NCBI GenBank assembly: GCA_050084985.1
Contig: JBITNC010000001.1
Coordinates: forward strand, 184,636,001 to 184,700,000
Length of the DNA stretch: 64,000 bases
Reading direction: 5' to 3'
From: Nageia nagi
Taxonomy: Eukaryota; Pinophyta
In this document: positions 36,047 through 46,915 of the stretch, one piece after another
Position numbering within the stretch: position 1 is the stretch's first letter
Layout of the letters: every line of letters begins with the position of its first letter
Program-made: the position numbers and the translations under genes
Notes under the pieces: model-generated
Told to the model about the DNA's origin: nothing
Database searches by the model: none
What the model saw: the letters and a program-made list of their open reading frames with translations, nothing else

Positions 36047-38170
36047 CATTTGAATGGAGAACAACATAGGTTTTCTAGAAGTAAGGTCCATTTTGATGAG
36101 ATCAAGAGAACTATTAGGGTTAACCTTGATTTACATATGCAAGAGCTTGATCCTAATGATAGAATGGATACTGATGAGGGTAGTGATATTGCATCTACAA
36201 ATTCTAGCAAAAGAATGGATATTATTGGAAAAACTCCTAATAAAGTTAATATGTCTTTTATTGACCATGATTTTGATAATGTAAGTTTGGGAAGCCATAG
36301 TGATACTTCTGATAGTGATGATAAAATTAAATAATTAGATAGAATTCCTAGACATGTTATATCAGTAAAAGAATTGCTATCTAATAAGGAAAATTTGGAT
36401 TGTTATCTTACTAACAATGCTAAAGAGGTTATCAATATTATAACAAATTATGAGCTATTAGAAGTGAATTCTACAACTTCCTAATCCTTAGATAGTTTGT
36501 TTTCAATTCAAAATATAAGATCTATAAAATGGAGGGCTTTTATCATCAAGAAAAATACCATTAACGATGTAGACTTTGCGCACATTGCCAACAACATGGA
36601 AGCAAAGGATCTTGAGACTCCAAAATAGGTTATTGTTGAGGATGCTAATGAGTAGAATGAAGCATATTCTAAACTATCGGTAACTCATTCTAAAGGTCAT
36701 AATCTAAGTACAATTCTTGAGTGTTCTAATAGGGACAAAGGTAAGAGAATTATGGTTAATGATGAAAATGCAAAAGATGTTGCTCAACAAGTCTCATTTG
36801 TGATTAATAATGCTTATTTACATAATCCTACTTGGTTGAAAGAAGAGCATGGAATAAAAATTGAAGCTATTCTTGAAGCTCAAGAAACTAATTTATTTCA
36901 AAAGGCTAATAAGATGCAACAATTAGAGTTTATGTTATAATTTGTTGATAAACTTGAATATAAAAGAATACATAGGATTGCACCATTTGTGCCATTAAAA
37001 GAGGCTAAACTTTGAAATGATAAAGCAAATAAGTCAACATCTCAAAATAGCAATGCACTATCACAAACCCCACCACCAAACCTAAATATCAATATACTTA
37101 TAAGGAATACACCCATAGTGCAAAACCAAAAACCAAAATAGCCTCTAATATAGACCAATAATGGAAAAATAATGCAAGAAAGGGTTGAAAACTTAGAAAA
37201 GGATATGCATATGGATGATGAAGATGATTTCTTATGTTTTTTTAAAGCGTCCATTAAATGATAGAATTATTTCTAAATTATGTTGGTAAAAAGAGTGTGA
37301 AATTTATAAAATTTGATGGTTTACAAGATCCAAAAATGCATGTTAGAAAATTTCAAGAGGAAGCTATTAAATATTTTTATGACCAAGATATGCTTGCTAA
37401 ATTATTTTCAAGTAGCTTGAAAGATGATGCATTGAAATGATACTTTAGTCTTCTCAAAAAGAGTATTGATAAGTATGAGGATTTGATACATAAATTTTTT
37501 AAAAAATTTAGATATAATATCACAAAAAAAGTTCAATTCAAATATTTGTGCAAAATTAAGCAAGTGCCTAATCAATCTATATTTGATTTTGTGAAAGTAT
37601 GGAAATAAACTACTAATAAAATTTTTGTGTCTGAATAAGATTTAAAGAATAATTTTGCAAATGCTTTATTACCTATGTATAAATTAAGGGTTGTATCTAA
37701 TATTGGATTGAAAATAGCTGAAATGATAAACATTTTGCTTAAAAAAGAAAATTGTACCAAGCAAACTTATAAGCAACGTTATCCAAAAACTAAAATGTAT
37801 GAAAAGAAAGCTAAAAATCAAATGCATGAAAAGGAATATTAACCTCAAGTGCATGCTACAACTAATGTTGATCGAAAAAAGATTAGACCACAAAGGAAGT
37901 TTACTAAGAAAACTAATACTATTGATAATATTCTTTAAGTTTTATTAAATGAAGAGCTTATTTAGCTTCCACCTATGGTTTAACATCATATTCCTAATGG
38001 TGTTCCTAAAAATTATAGATATGAGGAATTTTGCAATTATCATAGGACACCAGGGCACCTAACAAAAAAATACAGGATCTTAAGAAATATCATTCAAGAT
38101 TTTATTAACAATAAAGTGATTCAGATGGATGATAATCATGTGGTAGAAGAAGGGCCTGTACATTTTGATA
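36047..38170 (+). pseudogene. gypsy-type gag relic of the outer element
   Basis: An Asp/Ser-rich N-terminal segment (36050-36334) is followed by a broken central part. A retrotransposon gag domain from about 37258 shows KFDGLQDPKMHVRKFQEE and, after it, LLAKLFSSSLKDDALK-like blocks. The Trp expected after ALK is a TGA at 37438-37440. A zinc-knuckle-like FCNYHRTPGHLTKKY follows at about 38030-38073, its last Cys now Tyr (38071-38073). Stops interrupt the frame at many points. This is the structural protein that would package the RNA. It is not functional. Confidence 0.7.
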
Positions 38171-39397
38171 ATGGATAGTTAGATATATTTACAAACCCTT
38201 TACCAAAGATAACTCAATAACTAAAAGGCTTCATTAGTTCAGTAAGTACTTCACATTGCATGAATTATTATTTACCTAATAAGTATGAATGTAGGGAATA
38301 TTAGAAGAAAGCAAATAAGATCTACTATGAAATAGGAATAAAACACAATGGTGAAGCTTACAGAAGGAACATTGTTAATGAAGTGCAATATTATTCACAT
38401 GCTATCAACGACATAAAATATATCACTAGAAAGGAACCTATTTTTGTACATGCATTTGCAAAATGTGTATGGGTTGCTAAAGCATCCCAAGTACACAAAT
38501 TTATTACTTAAATTGAAAATTGTAGTGTATCATTGGTAGGTTCTTTTTGCATCATCAAAGGGGTGTATTGCATTGTCTTATTGGTCATATCATGGTCTTA
38601 TCTATCATCTGGGTGGATTCTACTCAGGTCCCTCATACATTTTTCTTGCAAATTCTTTATAACCCACACTATTAACGATGTATGACTATTTTTGCACTGT
38701 TAGCAACATGCCTTTCCCATACTAGAATAAAAATAAATAGTATATTTTCTATCCTTAATAGCTATTTCAATGTTCTAAGGGCATGATGTTAGGTTTTGAG
38801 ATAGCTAAAACAAGAAAACTAATGCATGTTCAAAAGCATGTATGTCTTTCCAATAAGGGATCATATCTTAAATCCACTCATGAAGTTGAAGTAAGTAATG
38901 AAATTAGATATGAGTTATACATTGATATGAGTGTGTTCATTAGATTTATTATGTATTAGCATTCATTTCATAGGTTGGATTGGATTCTTATTTTGTGTTA
39001 CAAATGAAAATGTGAAGTGATATGCATGGTTTATTGTTTACAACTTTGAAACTTGTACTTTGAGATTCCAAATGCAAATTATGAAAGTACAACTATACAA
39101 GCAAGAAAATCATTCATTAAAAATAAACAAAGTAACAAAATGGAATATACATTCAAAAATGTACATAAAATTGGGATCCAAAAGAATCATATATATATAT
39201 ATATATATATAGGGGATGGAACCATGTCTCAAAATACAACCTAGTGGGATGCATTACTACCACTAATCCTAGTATCTCTAGGCCTATAAACTCTATTAGA
39301 GTTGCTACTCTATCTAGAAATGGACATCCCACTCAAAACCTCACTAGAGCTAATCCCATAAGAGGCGAATATATCCTTGGCTCTCTCATATTTCCTA
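38171..39397. other. non-coding interior of the outer element
   Basis: Possible C-terminal gag or spacer sequence to about 38510, then no coding signal. It holds an AT microsatellite at 39189-39211. Confidence 0.4.
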
Positions 39398-40347
39398 CTA
39401 AGTATAATAATATCTTTGTCTCTTCTCGATTTTATCCATAAGTTGCTTGATAAAAGCCCATTGCTCATTAGGTGGAGGCATATCCATCCTCTCCTGCAAC
39501 CTCTTCATGGACTGATCCATGGATGCTACTTGTGCATCCCTAACCATAAGTGTGGACTCAAGAGTGGATAGTTGTGATTCCAAGTTAGAAACCCTAGCCT
39601 CAAAAGGCTTTAGCCTCTCAATGTGTGCCTCTAAGGTAGTAATATGAGTAACTATCTCTCTTGTAGAACACATAGAGATCATATGTTAGTTTGTTTTCTA
39701 TAAACATATTAATAAAAAGTTAAAAAATTATAAACCTAAAAGTATGTGATAGAGTTTTACTTACTAAGATAAGTGGTACAGTCTCAACAAAGGCCTCTAG
39801 TCTTGGAGTTGGTACAAATGATTATCTCTATATTAGTGTATCATGCATGGAGTTATCAATATTCTACTCTTCCTCATTAGAATATTCCTTTGAGGTAGAG
39901 AAAAAATCATCCCCTCATCCTCATCCTCATATATGCCTAATGGGGTTGGTTGATCTATCTCCCATCATGTCATATAACCCCTCACCATACCCAAGGCCAT
40001 GGAAGTGGGCTCAATGGGGTCCAAGGTTTGAGGCTCCTCCCTTATAGTCTTCCATGCAAGCATGATTTGTGTCCCTGGTGGGGTGTCTCTCTTGGCTTTC
40101 TACCAGATATAGTAAATTGGGGTAGGTGGAATGCCCTATCAAATCCTAAACTTTCTAAGTACTTGTTATGGCAAGTATTGCTCTATGAACTTCCTTATCC
40201 TATTAAGAAAGTAGGGTTGTATAACCCACACAAGCTAGTGGGCTTCCTCCTCCCACACATAGCTTGCAAAGGATACCCACACTAGGTCCTTTTAATAGAA
40301 TTTATCGATCTCCTATCTCCTTGCCTCTAGGGTGTGTGGGTACATAT

Positions 40348-40804
40348 TGTGAGAGGGTGACCTCTCATGACCTAGGGTGTGAGTGGTTCTAGAGAAAAAC
40401 CTCTAATACATGAGGATACATTCCAAACCTAACTACTATGTAGAAGAATCATGGAAAACTTTGTGAGAGAGAGTCCATTTTGGTGGTTGTACTAATGAGA
40501 TAGTTAGGGTGAATAAAGCTCAAGGGGACCTTAGGGGTGATTCCCATATGAAGGTCCTTGGTTGGGAGGTGAGTAGAGTTCCCATTGGGTTCTCATGTGT
40601 GGTGCTTGATGATGTGAATCTTGGAGCCTGAGAGGCCAGGATGAGCCATAAAGGCCATGGCCTTTGGTAGTGTGTGACTATGGAATTAATGGATGTTGGA
40701 TAAGTCTTAGCCTAGGTAGGCCATTGAGGGTCTATACATGAGTTATCGCATGGTACCAAGCTTGGGTCATGTCCTCAAGGGTGGCTCAATCTGGTACTAT
40801 GATA
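40348..40804 (+). repeat. 5' LTR of the 7.0-kb element
   Basis: 457 bp, starts TGTGAGAGGGTGACCTCTCA, pairs with 46916-47370. The terminal CA has mutated to TA (GATA for CACA). Confidence 0.82.
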
Positions 40805-41730
40805 GATGGTATTAGAGCACTTCTAAGGGTTTGGGTATAAGATGATACCAAAAATTGAATGCACTGTGCTAATGTGACCCACATGAGGCATGTGTATATC
40901 AGGTGATGGTTTCTCTCCCTTGACTTTGCTTAAGGAAGTAGGTTGAGAGTGTGCACTATGCCAGTTGGCCTATGCTGAGATGCATTATGACCTACCATGG
41001 TCGCATCTTACCATTTGGGTTGTGTACATGTGGAGGCATGTTGCACCTTCCCATGGTGGTACTCTATATGAGCCCATATAAAATTGAAAAGTGTTCATGT
41101 TGGGGTGTGATTCATCAATAAAGGTAGCACCTCACCATTTGTGGATTTCAACTTGGAACTTCATTTCTCAGACCTTAATTTTAGGTAGATGGGACTTGGA
41201 GTGTTTGCTTAAGGTCGCTCAGGTGGAGCTGATGTATGAGGCTGATGGGCATGCATGTGATTCCCCATAGGACATGTTGGAGTGTTGAACATTATATGGA
41301 GGCCATGCTCTACCTTTCTTATGCTCCATTAAGGAGTGGAACTTATAGTTATAAATGTTTTTCCTTTATTTTTTATTGGAACCATGCCATGGATTCTAAG
41401 CTCTCCAAGGAACATCCTGTAAAAACACACATACGTGCATTATTATAATACCAAGCCCAATAAGGAAATATTAAAAGAACTGCAATGCCGTTAGGGGTAG
41501 GGTGTGTACCAAAGTCAAGGAGTTGCCTAAGGAAGCAGCATGGGTGCATCTTGTATTTCATAATATGTAGCAATGCATCCCTCCTAGAGACCCATAAAAA
41601 CACTATAGAGAGTCAGTTGGGTGGGGGAATTATGTGTGCACTTTATGCCTATGTTGTTGATGCCTACTTGTGTATGCATGTGCTCTTTATTATGCTCAAC
41701 TTACTTTCCTTAGTAAATCTTAATATTTAT

Positions 41731-42162
41731 GTCGAATGCTGATCGAACCTCATCATTAGATGTAGGTAGAAATTGGAAAGCTTGACTTGGATTAAGGTTT
41801 ATGCTAAATGTTGATCAGAACTCATCATTTGATGTAGGTAGAACTTGGAAAGCTTTACTTGGGTTGAGGTTTATGCCAAATGCTGATCGTACCTCATCAT
41901 TAGATGCAAGTAGAACTTAGAAAGCTTGACTTGAACTAAGGCCTATGCCAAATGTTGATTAGACCTCATCATTAGATGTAGGTATAACTTGGACAACTTG
42001 AATTAAATTGAGGCCTATGCCAAATGCTGATCAAATCTCATGATTGGATGTAGGTAGAACTTGGAAAGCTTGACTTGAACTAAGGCCTATGCCAAATGTT
42101 GATCAAACCTCATCATTGGATGTAGGTAGAACTTGGGAAGCTTGATTTGAATTACCTATGCT
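41731..42162 (+). repeat. 72-bp tandem repeat, six copies
   Basis: Copies start at 41731, 41803, 41875, 41947, 42019 and 42091. The period is exactly 72 bp throughout and no indels are seen. A typical unit runs GCCAAATGCTGATCAAACC, then CATCATTAGATGTAGGTAGAA, then TGGAAAGCTTGACTTGAACT. It lies in the leader of the 7.0-kb element, just before its gag. No long open frame crosses it. Confidence 0.9.
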
Positions 42163-42476
42163 AGCTGGGAATCATGGTTCAATATCCTTAAGAGGAGTGT
42201 ACTTTGTGTATTTATGGGATAGAGATACCAAAATGTCATCTAAGGTTCCTCAAGTGGGTGAACAAGGTGTGGAACCTATAGTGGGGGCCCAAGAGAAAGT
42301 GCCAACTATGGAGCAAGGTATTCAATGTGGTGAAATAGCTCAAGGCCCCATAATGTGACCACCTACAATGTTGATCATCTCTCAACAGCATAAGAAGTGA
42401 TTGGTTCATTTCCATAGGATAGTAGATGGTGAGATGAAAAAGGAATTAGCTTTATTGAAGAAAGACCAACCAACCC

Positions 42477-42965
42477 TGATGCATGCGTTGCCGGGGCCGT
42501 AACTTTTGATCCGGAGGTCGTTTTGCTTCGAAATTTAAACTGTGGCTTCGTGACGAAATTCCAGTTATGGGAGTTCGCTAGAACTGCCATACCCAAAAAA
42601 TGATATTTTTAAGGCCTGATTCATCCGTCTAAGGCCTGAAAAATAGGCTTTTTTTAGAGCACTCCTGATTTTTAGGCTTTTTTTGCATGTTGCGCCTTTA
42701 GTAACTCTTGTTTTTCGTCTAGTTAAGGGTGGATATTTTAGATACTGCTTAATTAGTGTAAGAGGGATGCGCATGCAAATTTTGGGCGCAATCCGACTCA
42801 TTCTGGTTTTTTTGTTTTTTTTTGTGGCTATTTAAAGGGCATTGTATTCTCTTGGAGAGCATGTGGGTTCAGGAATAAGAAGAGTGTTTTTGGTCTGAAT
42901 TTCTTCTGTATGTTCTGTGACTGGAATTCAATTTCTGTTTTCCTGTTATAGCTGAATTCACATCA
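42477..42965 (+). repeat. 5' LTR of the 3.2-kb element
   Basis: 489 bp, TGATGCATGC...TTCACATCA. A TATTTAAAG TATA-like box lies at about 42830, about 130 bp before the LTR end. It is less AT-rich than the surrounding older elements and retains CG dinucleotides. Confidence 0.95.
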
Positions 42966-42967
42966 TT

Positions 42968-42979
42968 TGGTATCAGAGC
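42968..42979 (+). other. primer-binding site (initiator tRNA-Met type)
   Basis: TGGTATCAGAGC two bases after the 5' LTR, the consensus plant site complementary to the 3' end of initiator tRNA-Met. It would prime minus-strand cDNA synthesis. Confidence 0.95.
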
Positions 42980-43010
42980 GGGTGTGATCTCGCTGGGAAA
43001 ATTGAAGAAG

Positions 43011-45179
43011 ATGCCACCTAGGAGAGGAGGCAGAGCACCTAGAGGTGCCTATACTCAAATGAGTAGGCAGATCGAGGATCTGCAAGCCCAAATAACGCGA
43101 CTAACTGGTGCAATTGAGCGCATGGCAGAGAGAAATATGAATACCCATCCAGATCCAAGATTTGATGGTGAAAGTACAATTGATGAAGTTGGATCTGAGG
43201 TTCAGACGGATGCAGAACAAGAAGACCTAATGGGAGATGGTCAACGTTTTGAGAATCGGTTGATACGGGCTCTAGAAGGGCTTCAAAGAAATAGTGCCGG
43301 GATCAAAATTGAGATTCCTGAGTATGCTGGTGGATTAAAACCAGAGGAGTTGATCGATTGGATCAATAGCCTAGAAAAATATTTTGAATGGAGTAACCTT
43401 GCTGAAGAAAAGAAGGTAAAGCTTGCATGCACGAAGTTGAAGGGACATGCATTAATTTGGTGGGATCACCTACAGAATACACGGCAAAGGGATGGCAAGG
43501 ATAAGATCAGAGATTGGGCTAAAATGAAGAAGAAGCTAAAAGGGAAATTTATACCTGTAGACTACTCCCAGACCCTATTTCGCCAATTCCAAAATTTGCG
43601 ACAAAAGGAACGAAGCATTGAGGACTACACCAATGACTTTTATAAGCTTTCCATTCGAATAGAACCAAATGAAACAGAGGAGCAAAAGGCTGCAAGATAT
43701 GTAAATGGTCTGAACTTTGTTATTCAAGATGAAATTAACATGCATCGCACTCCTACTGTGGAGGATGCATATCAAATAGCCCTCAAGGCTGAGGAAAAAT
43801 TGAGAAGGACCAATCGAGGAGGAAAGAAGGGACTCACACCTTCGAATCGGGGACGAGGAGGATCTAATTTCTCCAAGGGAGAATCCTCCGTACCCACTAA
43901 ACAAGAAGAGGCAAACCAAAGTCAGAGAGGAAGAGGTAATGGAGGGGGTCGATCTACTACTGGCACACGGAAACCATTCATATGTTATAGATGTCATGAA
44001 GAAGGTCACAAGGCATCTGAATGTCCCACATATGATGCTGAAGAGAGGGGAAATGCTAGGGTTGCTCTAGTTGAAGAAGAAGAAGAAGAGGAGGTTGAAA
44101 CAGAAGTTTCTGCAGATATGGGTGAGAACCTGATGATAAGAAGAAACCTGATTGTTCCAAGGGAGGAGAACATGCAAGCTGAGGATAGTGGTAATTGTTG
44201 GTTACGTACCAATATCTTTCATACAAGATGCACAACAGGAGGAAAGGTATGTAACATGGTAATTGATGGTGGTAGTTGTGAAAACATGGTTTCTACTGTA
44301 ATGGTTGATAAGTTGAAACTCAAATGTCAGAAGCACCCATGTCCATATCGTGTTTCATGGATCAAGAAGGGAAATGAGGTAACTATTGATAAGAGGTGTC
44401 TAGTAAAGTTTTCCATTGGGGATACTTATAAAGATGAGGTATGGTGTGATGTAATTCCCATGGATGCATGTCATATATTATTGGGGAGACCATGGCAGTT
44501 TGACAGGAAGACTCATCATGATGGAAGTAAGAACACTTACACATTTTGGAAAGATGGTGTAAAGGTGGTTCTTTTACCCCTTAAGGAAGACGCCCAAGGA
44601 CAAAGCCTTTTGACTGCAAAAAGATTTCTCACAGGAGCACGTGAAGTTGGTTGGTGTTATGCATTACCTGCACCAAAGGTGGAAACAAGGGAGGAGGTTC
44701 GGGCACAATTGCAAGAGAATAATAGTAAGCATAAAGCAGTAGCAGATACACATAGGCGAGAAAAGATTTTTCAGGAGGGCGACTTAGTGATGGTCCGCCT
44801 TCGTCAGGAGAGGTTTCCCAAAGGCACCTATAATAAGTTGAAGCTGCAGAAGATTGGTCCATGTAGGATTCTGGAGAAAAGGATCACCAATGCATATAAG
44901 GCTACAACTCCGATACAATGGGAGCAACAAGTTCCTAAGAAAAAGAAGGAGCGCATTACACAGATTCTTGATCGGGCAGTGTTCAACACTCGACATGGGA
45001 GCTATACCAAGTACCTGGTACAATGGGAAGGGCTATCACCAGCAGATAATACATGGGTTTCAGAGGGGGTAGTAAAGAGGATTGCTACTGATAAACTTCA
45101 GGCATTCAACAGCAGAACTCGCAGGAGCAGAGTTCCTTTTAACCAGAGGAGAATGATGCATGCGTTGCCGGGGCCGTAA
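43011..45179 (+). CDS. gag-protease-integrase tail-chromodomain fusion protein (722 aa)
   Basis: One open frame. I start at the ATG at 43011 (MPPRRGGR, the usual chromovirus gag start); an in-frame ATG lies nine codons upstream. Order: coiled-coil-like segment 17-45; gag core ~95-265 with KLKGHALIWWDHL at 143-155; Arg/Gly-rich stretch; intact CCHC knuckle C325, C328, H333, C338; acidic run; retropepsin with D419-G-G-S and the LLGRPWQFD block at 490-498. At about residues 550-556 (44658-44678) the frame jumps to the integrase C-terminus (AVADTHRREKIFQEGDLVMVRLRQE region, GPY/F-type, ~575-632). A chromodomain (~643-700, with W672 and W682) follows. Reverse transcriptase, RNase H, and the integrase zinc and catalytic domains are missing. 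The stop TAA (45177-45179) lies 26 bp inside the 3' LTR. Confidence 0.93.
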   Translation: MPPRRGGRAPRGAYTQMSRQIEDLQAQITRLTGAIERMAERNMNTHPDPRFDGESTIDEVGSEVQTDAEQEDLMGDGQRFENRLIRALEGLQRNSAGIKIEIPEYAGGLKPEELIDWINSLEKYFEWSNLAEEKKVKLACTKLKGHALIWWDHLQNTRQRDGKDKIRDWAKMKKKLKGKFIPVDYSQTLFRQFQNLRQKERSIEDYTNDFYKLSIRIEPNETEEQKAARYVNGLNFVIQDEINMHRTPTVEDAYQIALKAEEKLRRTNRGGKKGLTPSNRGRGGSNFSKGESSVPTKQEEANQSQRGRGNGGGRSTTGTRKPFICYRCHEEGHKASECPTYDAEERGNARVALVEEEEEEEVETEVSADMGENLMIRRNLIVPREENMQAEDSGNCWLRTNIFHTRCTTGGKVCNMVIDGGSCENMVSTVMVDKLKLKCQKHPCPYRVSWIKKGNEVTIDKRCLVKFSIGDTYKDEVWCDVIPMDACHILLGRPWQFDRKTHHDGSKNTYTFWKDGVKVVLLPLKEDAQGQSLLTAKRFLTGAREVGWCYALPAPKVETREEVRAQLQENNSKHKAVADTHRREKIFQEGDLVMVRLRQERFPKGTYNKLKLQKIGPCRILEKRITNAYKATTPIQWEQQVPKKKKERITQILDRAVFNTRHGSYTKYLVQWEGLSPADNTWVSEGVVKRIATDKLQAFNSRTRRSRVPFNQRRMMHALPGP
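45143..45153 (+). other. polypurine tract of the 3.2-kb element
   Basis: CCAGAGGAGAA directly before the 3' LTR. It is also coding, lying within the last codons of the fusion protein. Confidence 0.8.
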
Positions 45180-45641
45180 CTTTTGATCCGGAGGTCGTTT
45201 TGCTTCGAAATTTAAACTGTGGCTTCGTGACGAAATTCCAGTTATGGGAGTTCGCTAGAACTGCCATACCCAAAAAATGATATTTTTAAGGCCTGATTCA
45301 TCCGTCTAAGGCCTGAAAAATAGGCTTTTTTTAGAGCACTCCTGATTTTTAAGCTTTTTTTGCATGTTGCGCCTTTAGTAACTCTTGTTTTTCATCTAGT
45401 TAAGGGTGGATATTTTAGATACTGCTTAATTAGTGTAAGAGGGATGCGCATGCAAATTTTGGGCGCAATCCGACTCATTCTGGTTTTTTGTTTTTTTTTG
45501 TGGCTATTTAAAGGGCATTGTATTCTCTTGGAGAGCATGTGGGTTCAGGAATAAGAAGAGTGTTTTTGGTCTGAATTTCTTCTGTATGTTCTGTGACTGG
45601 AATTCAATTTCTGTTTTCCTGTTATAGCTGAATTCACATCA
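45154..45641 (+). repeat. 3' LTR of the 3.2-kb element
   Basis: 488 bp, nearly identical to 42477-42965. It differs by GG to AG in the TTTTTAGGC segment, CG to CA in TTTTTCGTCTAG, and one T fewer in a T-run. Confidence 0.95.
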
Positions 45642-46915
45642 AACCCCGAGTGTGCATTATGCCAACCTTCAAACCCAGGTTCTCAATCTTGAGGAAGAGA
45701 GCGGGTATTGGTATGATATGATAGAGTTATTGTTGAGAGAAAATAAGGAATTATCTACTCAAATATTTGATCTAGAAGGGGATATTTTTAGGGTGAACCA
45801 AGCTATGAAGATATTGCTTGAAGATGCAAGTGTTTGGAAAACATTTTATGCTTCTATAGGGCAAGCATCTGTTGGTGGGGGTAAAGAGCCCAAACCAAAG
45901 GAACTAGGGATGTTTGCAGGGGAAAGAGATGAGAAAGTGTTAGAGAACTTCATCTGGGAAGTGAATTACTACTTAGAATCAATCCCTCCTCAAGGCGAGG
46001 AAGACTAGGTGAAGATGGTCATGCACTTCTTTGAAGATGAAGCCATGCTGTGGTGGCACACCAGGGAAAGTAAAATCAAAGCAGGGTTCAATGAGATCCC
46101 ATGTGAGAATTGGGAGAAACTCAAAGAACTATTGAGAGAGAGGTTCTGACCCAAGAATACTACCATGGTGGCCCATCAAAAGTTGATTGAGTTAAAGTAG
46201 ACAAGTCTATCAAGGAGTACATAGTGGCTTATCATATGTTGATGTTGGAGATTCCTAAGATGGAGCCAGAAGATAGATTATGGCATTTCATGCAAGAGTT
46301 AAAACATTGGGCTCATAGGGAGCTTGATCGCAAGGATGTTGAAATATTGGAATAGGCTATCCTAGTGGTAGATAAGCTATTAGAGTATCCTGAAGGACAT
46401 TTTAGTGAGGATGATCAGGAAGACGCTCACAATGAAGTAGATCTATTTGGTTAATCTTCAAAGATATCATCTTCTTTAAGCAAGGGAGAAGACACATATG
46501 AGCCTGTTGAGAGTAGTGACATGGAGTATAAGGAGTAAGATCAAAGGAAGAGAGGATTTTGAGGGAAAGAGTCTCAACACTCAAGAAAGCAAAAGAGGGT
46601 GAGGTTTTCCAATCAGGTGAGATGGTGCTATGTGTGTGGTGAAGAAGATCACATCGCTAGGATGTACCCTTGTAGGAAGCAGAGGATAGAAGGTGTGTGA
46701 CTCATCGAGACTTCCCATCTTGGTAGGATGGAGCTGAATGGATCATTCCTCCCATCTTGAGGATGGGAAAGGTTTGATCTAGGGAATTTGGTGATTTTAC
46801 CTACAGGTGTTTGATACTAATATGTTGATGAAGTAGTATTGGACATCGCCTTCAAGGTTGGGAAGCTAAGAGGGTCATTGATGTGGACATCAACACTCCT
46901 TTAAGTGGGGGAGAA

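Larger units (their letters stand above)
42477..45641 (+). mobile_element. young chromovirus-derived LTR element encoding gag-protease-chromodomain
   Basis: A complete 3,165-bp LTR element. LTRs of 489 and 488 bp (42477-42965, 45154-45641) differ by two G/A substitutions and one T-run length change in my reading. The target-site duplication is perfect: AACCC at 42472-42476 and 45642-45646. The primer site TGGTATCAGAGC (42968-42979) matches the initiator-tRNA-Met consensus over 12 bases. The polypurine tract is CCAGAGGAGAA (45143-45153). The interior is 2.2 kb with one open frame. The LTR similarity makes it by far the youngest insertion in the window. It lacks reverse transcriptase, RNase H and the integrase core, so movement would need proteins from a full-length relative. 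Confidence 0.95.
42158..46780 (+). pseudogene. gag of the 7.0-kb element, split by insertion
   Basis: The N-terminal part (42158 to 42476) is split from the rest by the 3.2-kb element and resumes at 45647. The second part is open to 46008 and includes a coiled-coil-like segment and a K-E-L-G-M-F-A-G-E-R-D block (family 'P.F.G..D...L..F'). It then has stops through the MHFFEDEAMLWWH gag core motif. A zinc knuckle, CYVCGEEDHIARM, lies at about 46624-46673 with the third Cys now Tyr (46665-46667). No protease or pol follows before the polypurine tract. Confidence 0.72.

Noticed and set aside
41731-42162. CRISPR-like array
   Set aside because: The repeats are contiguous 72-bp units without spacers, in a plant retroelement leader.
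43575-44009. 144-codon minus-strand open frame inside the 3.2-kb element
   Set aside because: Antisense to gag; no independent coding signal.
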